Part shown: positions 33,954 through 41,415 of the stretch, piece by piece
Position numbering within the stretch: the stretch's first letter is position 1
Layout: each line of letters opens with the position of its first letter
The notes under the pieces: model-generated
What the model was told of the DNA's origin: nothing
The model's input: the letters and a program-made list of their open reading frames with translations, nothing else
Databases searched by the model: none
Program-made: the position numbers and the translations under genes
DNA from: Bacteroidales bacterium
GTDB lineage: Bacteria > Bacteroidota > Bacteroidia > Bacteroidales > FEN-979
Assembly: GCA_014860625.1 (NCBI GenBank)
Contig: JACZJJ010000105.1
Coordinates: 1 to 55,825, forward strand
Length of the DNA stretch: 55,825 nt
Direction of reading: 5' to 3'

Positions 33954-35114
33954 TTAACCGGTTTTTCCGGCCCGCTTGAAAGAGGTTATGGTTTTTTCCA
34001 TGGCCTCTTTTTCATTGTATTTCGGTCGGTATCCCAGTTCCCGAATAGCCTTTTCGGAGGTAAAGGTAAAGTCGCTGCAGGTATAGATCACTGCGAACCT
34101 GCTGAACTTCGGGGTATAATAATAAAATGGTCTGATCACCAGGGCCATGGTTTCGTTTGAGGCCCCGATAGCCATAGCCAGCCAACGGGGCAGCCACAGA
34201 TTCTTTGGCCATATCCGGTAACCGGCACCCTCAACCACCCGGTCGAAAAATGTGAAGAAATTGGTTCCGGGGCCGTCAGTGATGAAATAGGTGTTTCCGG
34301 AAATTCCCGGTTTATTTTCCCACAATGCCTTAGCTGCCAGCAGATGTGCATACGCCACATTGTTCACATAGGTATGCTGGCATTTTGACGTGCCATTCCC
34401 AAGCCTCACATAAAACCCTCCTTTGGCCATATTAATCAGCGATCCCACATGAAACGGATCTCCTGGGCCCCAGATGTCGGAAGGCCGGATGATGACAGTT
34501 CGCAGTTGGCAGTTGGCAGTAGGGGCGGGTTCCAAACCCGCCCCTCCCGGATAGGATAGAGGGGCAGGTTTGGAACCTGCCCTTACTGGTGATGATACAT
34601 GGGCAGGTTTGGAACCTGCCCTTACGAGATCCTCTGCCAGGTACTTGCTCCGGCAATACATATTCGGATGCGTTGAGGGGTAGGGTTGCGATTCATCGAT
34701 ATTCACCAGGGGTTTTCCAGCAAAAACGGCATCCAGGGAGCTGGTGTATACCAGGCAGGATACTCCCTGCTCCCGGCAGGCCCGGATCACATTTTCGGTG
34801 CCGGTTACATTAACAGAATAGACTTCCTTCTCCGATTTTGACCCCCAATCGACGATGGCAGCTGCATGAATCACGATATCCATACCCTGACAGGCGTTCA
34901 GTACTGTTTCATAATCCCGGATGTCGCCGGTACGATAGGTTATCCGGGGATGCACAGAGTCGACAGGGATAGATAGATCAAGGCTTCGGATGGCATCAGG
35001 TTGCAAGGGAGAGTTTGGGTCAAGCAACTCTTCCAGGAGCGCTCTGCCAAGGAACCCCGATCCGCCGGTAACCAGCACATTCGGCCGACGGGAAAGATCA
35101 TTTTCAGGCATCAA
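33954..35114 (-). CDS. NAD-dependent epimerase / 3-beta-hydroxysteroid dehydrogenase-like protein with repeat insertion
   Basis: The 386-residue extended SDR enzyme has the NAD-binding motif VTGGSGFLGRALLEEL, VIHAAAIVDWG, and catalytic YCRSK (Tyr and Lys), followed by VIIRPSDIWGPGDPF. Family members oxidise or reduce steroid-like or sugar nucleotide substrates; the form most resembles 3-beta-HSD type proteins. Between LAEDLV and LRTVIIRP, about 39 residues (VRAGSKPAHV... to ...TANCQ) are translated from three palindromic repeats and a 7-bp array, which relatives lack (family knowledge). The frame stays open, so the protein may still be made and active. It is convergent with the cytochrome gene. 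Confidence 0.85.
   Translation of the reverse strand: MMPENDLSRRPNVLVTGGSGFLGRALLEELLDPNSPLQPDAIRSLDLSIPVDSVHPRITYRTGDIRDYETVLNACQGMDIVIHAAAIVDWGSKSEKEVYSVNVTGTENVIRACREQGVSCLVYTSSLDAVFAGKPLVNIDESQPYPSTHPNMYCRSKYLAEDLVRAGSKPAHVSSPVRAGSKPAPLSYPGGAGLEPAPTANCQLRTVIIRPSDIWGPGDPFHVGSLINMAKGGFYVRLGNGTSKCQHTYVNNVAYAHLLAAKALWENKPGISGNTYFITDGPGTNFFTFFDRVVEGAGYRIWPKNLWLPRWLAMAIGASNETMALVIRPFYYYTPKFSRFAVIYTCSDFTFTSEKAIRELGYRPKYNEKEAMEKTITSFKRAGKTG
34496..34523 (-). repeat. Four-copy 7-bp array in the epimerase gene
   Basis: CAGTTCG, CAGTTGG, CAGTTGG and CAGTAGG run head to tail, translated on the minus strand as PTANCQL. The same unit family recurs at 54337-54364. Confidence 0.85.
34521..34625 (-). repeat. 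Three palindromic repeats in frame in the epimerase gene
   Basis: Palindromes AGGGGCGGGTT-CCA-AACCCGCCCCT (34521-34545), AGGGGCAGGTT-TGG-AACCTGCCCTT (34560-34584) and GGGCAGGTT-TGG-AACCTGCCC (34601-34621) lie about 40 bp apart. On the coding strand two of them read RAGSKPA and one reads GAGLEPA. Confidence 0.9.
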
Positions 35115-35201
35115 TCAGAGAGTTTAGGATGTTAACGCTACAAATGTATCAACTCATTCCGAAAAATTTCTATTTTTATTGCCCTCAACAATTCTGCTGC
35201 C

Positions 35202-35897
35202 ATGATCAAAACGATCTGTCTTATCAGGGGAAACCCTGAAGAGAATTATCCCGCATTTTCGGCAAGGATGAGAAAGGTTACACGCCAGGTATTGACTGCG
35301 AATGATTTGCAAGCCCTCAGCATCACCATCACCGAGGATCCTCCTCCACGGTTCTCGGTAATTCCGTTTAGAAAAGGGAAAATAGCGGCATTTTCGCTCG
35401 TGTCAGGTAGTGGAAAGATCCTGGCAGATCTGGAGCAAGAGCCAGGGTTTTCAGGGTATTACCAGGTCACAGAGGCACTGCCGGTATCCTACCAGCGAAA
35501 CTGGCCGGATGGTGAGGTAACCCCTGGACTTTGCATGCTTACCCTTTTCAGGAAAAAACGGAGTATCCCTTACCAAACCTTTCTCCACCGCTGGCACAAC
35601 GGCCATACACCTTTATCGCTGAAAGTTCATCCGCTCTGGCACTACAACCGCAATGTGGTAGATCAGGTCCTTGTTCCAAGATCCGAACCAATCGACGGCA
35701 TCGTGGAAGAGCATGTGAAAACTCCTTCCGAGTTACTGAATCCGTTTAAATTTTTCGGGAATCCGCTGATTATCCTCTGGCGTTTCCTGCAGGTTTACCG
35801 GGATACTCTTTCTTTCCTTGATTATTCAACCATTGAGCCCTATGTGGTGAGGGAGTATTGGGTTACCTCATCACGAAAGGCACAACAACGGCAATGA
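35202..35897 (+). CDS. EthD-like dimeric alpha-beta barrel protein
   Basis: The 231-residue protein seems to hold two similar halves. The second half has an EthD-like signature (LTLFRKKRSIPYQTFLHRWHNGHTPLSLKVHPLWHYNRNVVDQVL); the first half (CLIRGNPEENYPAFSARMRKVTRQVLTANDLQALSI) may be a diverged copy. EthD-like proteins bind or process small hydrophobic compounds, and the divergent neighbour is a steroid-dehydrogenase-like enzyme, so a shared substrate is conceivable (inference). Its end overlaps the convergent gene by 35 bp. Confidence 0.6.
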   Translation: MIKTICLIRGNPEENYPAFSARMRKVTRQVLTANDLQALSITITEDPPPRFSVIPFRKGKIAAFSLVSGSGKILADLEQEPGFSGYYQVTEALPVSYQRNWPDGEVTPGLCMLTLFRKKRSIPYQTFLHRWHNGHTPLSLKVHPLWHYNRNVVDQVLVPRSEPIDGIVEEHVKTPSELLNPFKFFGNPLIILWRFLQVYRDTLSFLDYSTIEPYVVREYWVTSSRKAQQRQ

Positions 35898-36267
35898 TCC
35901 CCGTACAAACCACCACCATGATGAAGAGATTGTACCGGACGCTGTAATTGCCCATCAGGGTTTCGTCGTAGTACTTATCCACATTCTGGTCGCGGTACAT
36001 GGACATCAGTCCGTTGATCAGCTTGATGCGCGTCTGTTTCCCTTTCAGCAGGCCGAAGATTACCACGATGTTGACAAGTACCAGCAATCCGACAAAGATG
36101 AACATCACCAGCAGCATCGTGCTGTCGGTTCTTGATTTTTCTACCATCCCCGAGTTGATGGCCAGGGTGATCAGGTTAAGCAAAATGGCCGCCAGGATAA
36201 AGATGGTGTCACTCCTCGTATTTTGCTGAAGTTCTGAGGTAATGTGGTTATGAACGTGCTCTATCAT
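35863..36267 (-). CDS. Three-span membrane protein of unknown function
   Basis: The 134-residue protein has three hydrophobic segments (TIFILAAILLNLITLAIN, MLLVMFIFVGLLVLVNIVVIFGLL, LFIMVVVCTGIIAVVVPFVM) separated by a hydrophilic loop with KGKQTRIKLINGLMSMYRDQNVDKYYDETL. I recognise no domain. The last 35 bp overlap the convergent EthD-like gene. Confidence 0.6.
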   Translation of the reverse strand: MIEHVHNHITSELQQNTRSDTIFILAAILLNLITLAINSGMVEKSRTDSTMLLVMFIFVGLLVLVNIVVIFGLLKGKQTRIKLINGLMSMYRDQNVDKYYDETLMGNYSVRYNLFIMVVVCTGIIAVVVPFVMR

Positions 36268-36363
36268 AATTTTCTTCTCCTATGTTAATTTGTTTCCGGT
36301 TTCTGCTTTATTGACTCTTTTTGTCTCATCAAGTTGGTTCGTATTTGAATGGATTAAAGGTAA

Positions 36364-37440
36364 TCAGAAAGGGCGGAAAAAGGAAGAGAAATAATGGCTG
36401 ACCGAATCGGGCGGCTCAAACAAGGAGAGCGGTGGGATTCCGAAGGCCCTGGAAAAGTAGGGGTCAAGCGATTTTGCCTGCTCCATCAACACCTCTGCCT
36501 CGTCTTTGTGCCCGGTAAACATTGCTGTCTTTACCAGCATCCCGGTAGCATACGCCCGCAAGGGGATTATGGGGAGAGGATCATTGACCAGATATTGGTT
36601 TATATAAGTTGCTGAAATGGGCAACAATGAATCGGCCAGCTCCATGTTTTGCATCACCCCCATCATATAATACCTGGCCAGATCCAACAGCAGGATCTGT
36701 TCGGATGAGTCCATCCCGATGGCTTTGGAAAAATAGTGTTTGGCGTTTTCCGGATCATCCTGATAGAGGCAGGCAATCCCGATTTCCTTCAAAACATCCG
36801 GTGTTTCTCCATGAAGTCCCTGATATTTCTTCCAGAAGGCTACCTGATCCGTCTCCTCAGGGGCCAAATCGAGGGTAGCTTTGGCACCGAAATAGGAATT
36901 CATCTCCTTGAGTCTTGCGGCGTAAGTAATCGCTTTTAGACTATCTCCTCCCATATCGGAGGGCAACATGCCATAGATCTCCACCAGGTAGAGCATGGCC
37001 TCGGGATAATCAGGTTTCAGTTTCAAAACCGCTTCATACTGGAGACAGGTCAAAGCAATTTTTTCTTTCACCTTATCCGGGTCACGTTGCATAGCCATGT
37101 AGGAACTCAAAAAAAGATCCATGGCTTTCTCATACGTATAGATCACATTCGTTGAATCGTAAAAGGTGGCTTTATCAACCGACTCCAGGATCTCTTCCAT
37201 GGTGACGTTCCCACCTCCCGTCAGCATGTATCTTTCCACTCGCGAACGCTCATACCAGGCCATGGCGTTGGTGGAATCTTTTGTCAGAATGGAGTCAAGC
37301 AGCGCCAACGCCTGATCAACGTTCCCCTGCATACGGAGTTCATAAGCTTTCATCACATCTTTATTGGATGCTTCTTTTTGAGAGGAACAACTTCCGGTGA
37401 TCAAAAGGACCATCGGAAGCAAAAGAAATCGGTTTTTCAT
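36364..37440 (-). CDS. TPR-type lipoprotein
   Basis: The 358-residue protein has a lipoprotein signal (MKNRFLLLPMVLLITGSC, lipobox TGSC) and several helical repeats of TPR type: MKAYELRMQGNVDQALALLDSILTKDSTNAMAWYERSR and EIGIACLYQDDPENAKHYFSKAIGMDSSEQILLLDLARYYM. It may be a scaffold for other envelope proteins. The middle (DLAPEETDQVAFWKKYQGLHGETPDVLKEIG) fits no repeat. It is divergent from the 37588 gene. Confidence 0.75.
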   Translation of the reverse strand: MKNRFLLLPMVLLITGSCSSQKEASNKDVMKAYELRMQGNVDQALALLDSILTKDSTNAMAWYERSRVERYMLTGGGNVTMEEILESVDKATFYDSTNVIYTYEKAMDLFLSSYMAMQRDPDKVKEKIALTCLQYEAVLKLKPDYPEAMLYLVEIYGMLPSDMGGDSLKAITYAARLKEMNSYFGAKATLDLAPEETDQVAFWKKYQGLHGETPDVLKEIGIACLYQDDPENAKHYFSKAIGMDSSEQILLLDLARYYMMGVMQNMELADSLLPISATYINQYLVNDPLPIIPLRAYATGMLVKTAMFTGHKDEAEVLMEQAKSLDPYFSRAFGIPPLSLFEPPDSVSHYFSSFFRPF

Positions 37441-37587
37441 GGTTTTGGATTTTGGTTCAACATCAGGTGAATTGGCAATCAGCGGTAAAATTATTCTGCC
37501 GGAAGATGATTCTTTTGAAATTCATTTGTAAATTGGCTGTAGATTGTTTTACAACGAGTTCGGGAATATGCTCCTGAGTTTTCATCC

Positions 37588-38526
37588 ATGATAGGACAAC
37601 CAGCGGAAAGGGATCTTTTCAGATTGCTGAAACAGCGGATTGTTTCAACGATGCAGTCCTCTTTTCCAGCGATCAATCCGGAGATTTCTGACTGGAAAGG
37701 GCAGGAGATTTCAGATTTCCAGGAGGAGCTTGCTTCACGGGTAAACGGCCATATCAGCGAAAAGTGGTTTTATACCCATATGAAATCTTCCGGTGGTTCT
37801 TTGCCCCGGATCGATGTATTAAACCTCCTGAGCAGGTTTGCCGGCTATCATGGATGGGATGATTTCAAGTTCAGGAACAAGCAAAGCCCATCTCCAGTTT
37901 CAACCTACAAGAAGGCCAACCGGATCTTCATTGTCGTGCCGCTTCTGGTAGTAGCTGTTCTCACCGTACTTTTCATTGTTTTCAAGATCTACAACACCCA
38001 TGAGTACCAGTTTTGTTTTTATGATGCCGATACCCGCGAACCCATTACCAATAATATCATTGAAGTTAGTTTGTTGCTTCCGGATGAGTCGCCCGTAAAC
38101 TACTTGTGCGGACAGGAAGGCTGCCTGGTTCTGGAAACGGATCAGACCAGTGTAACCCTGGTTGTTAAAACACCCTATTATCACACCGATACGGTTATCA
38201 GGGTGCTCGACAGGTTTAAGCAAGAGGAGATGGTACGGCTCCGGCCGAATAACTATGCCCTGATGATCCACTACTTCTCCAGGATGAATGTAAAGGATTG
38301 GCAACAACGCCGGAACCAGCTCGATGACATGATATCTGACAGCGCCTTGATTTACCAGGTTTACAGTGCCGGAACACTGGGTATGGAGCTCTTTACCAAG
38401 TGGGAGTTTATCAATAAACTCACCATGCCGGCAAGAAGCCTCGACCAGATTGAGATTCTGGATACACGGTATATGGGTAACCGGATCATGATGCTGCGAT
38501 TCAGGCAAAAGGAGGAGAAACAATGA
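37588..38526 (+). CDS. Single-span membrane protein of unknown function
   Basis: The 312-residue protein has a cytoplasmic N-terminal part of about 110 residues (FRLLKQRIVSTMQSSFPAINPEISDWKGQEISDFQEELASRVNGHISEKWFYTHMKSSGGSLPRIDVLNLLSRFAGYHGWDDF), a membrane helix (about 113-135: IFIVVPLLVVAVLTVLFIVFKIY), and an outer part of about 175 residues (YQFCFYDADTREPITNNIIEVSLL). The N-terminal helices recall a DNA-binding or death-like fold, but I cannot name it. It is translationally coupled to the next gene (ATGA overlap). Confidence 0.7.
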   Translation: MIGQPAERDLFRLLKQRIVSTMQSSFPAINPEISDWKGQEISDFQEELASRVNGHISEKWFYTHMKSSGGSLPRIDVLNLLSRFAGYHGWDDFKFRNKQSPSPVSTYKKANRIFIVVPLLVVAVLTVLFIVFKIYNTHEYQFCFYDADTREPITNNIIEVSLLLPDESPVNYLCGQEGCLVLETDQTSVTLVVKTPYYHTDTVIRVLDRFKQEEMVRLRPNNYALMIHYFSRMNVKDWQQRRNQLDDMISDSALIYQVYSAGTLGMELFTKWEFINKLTMPARSLDQIEILDTRYMGNRIMMLRFRQKEEKQ

Positions 38527-39107
38527 AAAGATACCTCATCATACCCGGTGCGCTTTTAGCGTTCATCCTCTTCAGTGCCAAAAGTTGCGATGAGGATCCG
38601 GCAGCTACCAGGCACCAGGCTGAGGAGACAATGCTGGAGGTGATGGATAGTGTAAAGGCTGAATTTGGCGTCGAATACCTGGATGAAGAATCTCTATTTG
38701 TGTTTACCCAAAAAGCAAAACAGAAGCTGAGGGATTATTCAGACTATATGAATGTATTCAACGATACCTCCCTGGCTTACGCTTTCCGCACTCAGGCCCG
38801 GGATATGACAACAGAGATCTTTTATTTGAATTCCTGGCCAATTGAACCGACCCCTGGCAAGGTCATCCGGATTGATTCGGTTTGGCTGACAGAACCTCTG
38901 CACAGAACCGGGGACGAACAATACAAAGGAGAACTTGGATTCATGGACAGCCTCATTCAGAAATCAGACCAGGATACCATTCCTACGCGAAACTCCGGGA
39001 TGAATAAAGTAGAGTTCCTGGTTATAAAACAACACAAAATTATAGGAACCGACACCTTGAAGATCTGGCAGGTTTTCCTGGGAGGTTTTCGCTTAAAGGT
39101 GACTTAA
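38523..39107 (+). CDS. Putative lipoprotein of unknown function, coupled to previous gene
   Basis: The 194-residue protein begins MKRYLIIPGALLAFILFSAKSC, which looks like a lipoprotein signal with a weak lipobox (AKSC). The mature part is helical and charged (RHQAEETMLEVMDSVKAEFGVEYLDEESLFVFTQKAKQKLRDYSDYMNVF) followed by a strand-rich end. No domain is recognised. Its start overlaps the stop of the previous gene by 4 bp, suggesting that the two products work together in the envelope. It overlaps the convergent histidine kinase gene by 4 bp. Confidence 0.7.
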   Translation: MKRYLIIPGALLAFILFSAKSCDEDPAATRHQAEETMLEVMDSVKAEFGVEYLDEESLFVFTQKAKQKLRDYSDYMNVFNDTSLAYAFRTQARDMTTEIFYLNSWPIEPTPGKVIRIDSVWLTEPLHRTGDEQYKGELGFMDSLIQKSDQDTIPTRNSGMNKVEFLVIKQHKIIGTDTLKIWQVFLGGFRLKVT

Positions 39108-41083
39108 CGGTTTTGAGGGTCAGATTCTGCAGAAAGTGTAAAGATGAATCGACTTCCTTTTCCCTTCTCGCTTTCCACCCAAATGCGCTCTCCGTGTTTT
39201 TCCACCAGCTCTTTGCACAAGATAAGTCCCAAACCCGTCCCCTTTTCGTTTTGCGTGCCAGGGAGGGAATTTTTCTGATTGATAAGAAAGATGGTTTCCA
39301 AAAAGGAAGAGTCAATCCCAATACCATTATCCTCAACGACTACCCGGATGGTTTTTGACGCTGAATCTTGTGCAGGGGAACTGGAGACTGTAATTGTCCC
39401 CTTCTGAGGTGTATATTTAATCGCATTTGAAACAAGGTTCCTCAAAATCGTAGAAAGCATATCCTTGTCAGCGTAAACCTGCATCTCTTCAGATATGTTA
39501 ACCTGCAAAGAGATCTCTTTTCTCTCGGCATTCTCCTCAAACAATATCAGGGTTTCGTGCACCAGTTTTGAAAGTTGGAAAAGTGATGGCGAATAGACCA
39601 GCAATCCTCTTTGGGATTGCGACCAGCTTAAGAGGTTGTCTATCAGCCACACAGTTTGTTTTGAGCCGTCATAAATCTTGCTGATATACGACTGTTGATC
39701 CTGTGGAGAGATCTGGTCACCCTCATCAAGCAGGATGGTGGAAAAGCCGAGAATTTGGTTGAACGGACTTCGCAGGTCATGGGCAATGATGGAGAAGAAT
39801 TTATCTTTTGTCGCATTTAATTCAGACAAACGTTGTTCCGATATGGCAAGCTCTTGTTGAATCTTTTTTTGATCGGTAATGTCATAAGTCTGGTAGATGA
39901 CTGTCAGATCCGATTTCCAGGAAATCCGGGCAGTGAACCACCTCTCCTCATGATTGATGGAAAGCGGATATTCAATCACAACTAACGCTTTGGAATCAAG
40001 GCATTTTATAATAGAATCATGGAAGAACCGGGCTGTTGGCTCATCAAAAATTTCGTAAACCGTCTTGTTCAGCATCTCCTCTTCATTCCTAAATAAAAGG
40101 GAGTGGTTGGTTGGTGCGATCTTAACATAGGTCCCATCCCGGTCAAACTCAATGATGAGGCTGCTCATCGACCTGAAAATGGCTTTAAGCTCCTGCTCAT
40201 TCATTCGGATCTTTATCATAGCTCGAACGAAAAGGAAAGTTAAGATGCTAATGATCAAGGAGCTTATCACTAAAATAACGAAAAGGATCTGATCCTGATC
40301 ATTGTAAGTGCCCCAACCCTCAGAAGGGATTGCGGCCAGTGCCCAACTGCCATAGGGCAGCTCAACGTCAACAACAACAGGGTCATGCCGGAAAACGGAA
40401 TCGTTACCAAAAAATGTTTCACCCGTGTCTCCCGATCCGTTCATTCCCCTAAGCGCAAAGATAAATCCGAACTCCTGTTCTTTCAACCTGGCCTCATTGA
40501 GCAGTAGGTCTTTGTGGATTACAATATCCGTAACTCCCCAGAATCGTTCAGACTGATGATTGGCTTTATCAAAGATGGGGGTGTAGCTGATAAATGCCAT
40601 GCCTCCTTCCACAAGTTCAACGGGACCGGCAACAAATGTTTTGTGTGTCTCAATCGTTTTCTCAACAATTTCCCTTCGTTTAGGATGATTCAACAGGTCG
40701 AGCCCGATCGCGGCTTCGTGTCCTTTTACCGGGTATATAGCCCCGATCACGCAGTTTTTAGAAAGAGCCATGGATGAGATTACAGGATCCTGACGGATCA
40801 GTTCAGCAGCCAGGTTATCGTATTCGGTATTGGTTACATCCGGATGAAGAGATACATAGGCAGCGATACTCTTAGTGTAATAGATCCTGGAGTAGAGAGC
40901 TTTCTCGAGTTTGGTCTTTTTTGTGATCAGGATCTCTAACAACCGACCCCGGATATCCTTATCCCATAACCCTTTCTTGAAGTCTGTATAGACAAATGTT
41001 GTATAAACCAAGGCAATCAGTAGCCCACTGGCAATGATAAGGGGCATAAACCTGGATGATTGTTTAGGGTTTTGGGACATCAT
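39104..41083 (-). CDS. Sensor histidine kinase with CHASE and PAS domains
   Basis: The 659-residue kinase has an N-terminal membrane helix (FMPLIIASGLLIALVYTTFVYTDF), a CHASE-like periplasmic domain (about residues 60-260, with MAFISYTPIFDKANHQSERFWGVTDIVI), a second helix, a PAS domain, and a kinase core with phospho-acceptor His435 (FFSIIAHDLRSPFNQILGF), N box NLVSNAIKYTP, DNGIGID, and GTGLGLILCKELVEKHG. No receiver domain or response regulator lies beside it. The start at 41083 (MMSQNPKQ, after AGGAAAC) is chosen because a longer TTG start at 41122 falls within the promoter. It is divergent from the binding-protein/GcvH fusion. Confidence 0.92.
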   Translation of the reverse strand: MMSQNPKQSSRFMPLIIASGLLIALVYTTFVYTDFKKGLWDKDIRGRLLEILITKKTKLEKALYSRIYYTKSIAAYVSLHPDVTNTEYDNLAAELIRQDPVISSMALSKNCVIGAIYPVKGHEAAIGLDLLNHPKRREIVEKTIETHKTFVAGPVELVEGGMAFISYTPIFDKANHQSERFWGVTDIVIHKDLLLNEARLKEQEFGFIFALRGMNGSGDTGETFFGNDSVFRHDPVVVDVELPYGSWALAAIPSEGWGTYNDQDQILFVILVISSLIISILTFLFVRAMIKIRMNEQELKAIFRSMSSLIIEFDRDGTYVKIAPTNHSLLFRNEEEMLNKTVYEIFDEPTARFFHDSIIKCLDSKALVVIEYPLSINHEERWFTARISWKSDLTVIYQTYDITDQKKIQQELAISEQRLSELNATKDKFFSIIAHDLRSPFNQILGFSTILLDEGDQISPQDQQSYISKIYDGSKQTVWLIDNLLSWSQSQRGLLVYSPSLFQLSKLVHETLILFEENAERKEISLQVNISEEMQVYADKDMLSTILRNLVSNAIKYTPQKGTITVSSSPAQDSASKTIRVVVEDNGIGIDSSFLETIFLINQKNSLPGTQNEKGTGLGLILCKELVEKHGERIWVESEKGKGSRFIFTLSAESDPQNR

Positions 41084-41119
41084 GAGTTTCCTGTAGGTGA
41101 CGAGCTGCAAAGTGTTTGG

Positions 41120-41148
41120 CAAATGTATGAATATTCCACTAATAACAA
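41120..41148 (-). promoter_or_regulatory. Bacteroidota-type promoter for the CHASE histidine kinase
   Basis: On the minus strand TTG (41146-41148) and TACATTTG (41120-41127) are 18 bp apart, matching the consensus. The interval 41149-41415 holds no gene; it is A/T-rich with ACACTTT and TATACAC-like words. Confidence 0.6.
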
Positions 41149-41415
41149 GGCTTTCAGCTAAGTAGTATAAATCAGATTGTTGAATTTCTCAACACGTGTA
41201 TAGAAAATCAACACAACCCTAAAGCACTCTGATTCTGAGCGCATTGACTCCTATTCTTCTCAGAGGTGTTTATAAACTCAACACTTTACTGTGTATATAT
41301 TTTAAACAAACGTATTCATAATACACATATAATCAGTGCGATACATAAGATTTTTTCGTTTGGCACAAGATTTGAATTACAGGAAAGCGATCACCTAATT
41401 TCAATCTTAACAGTC

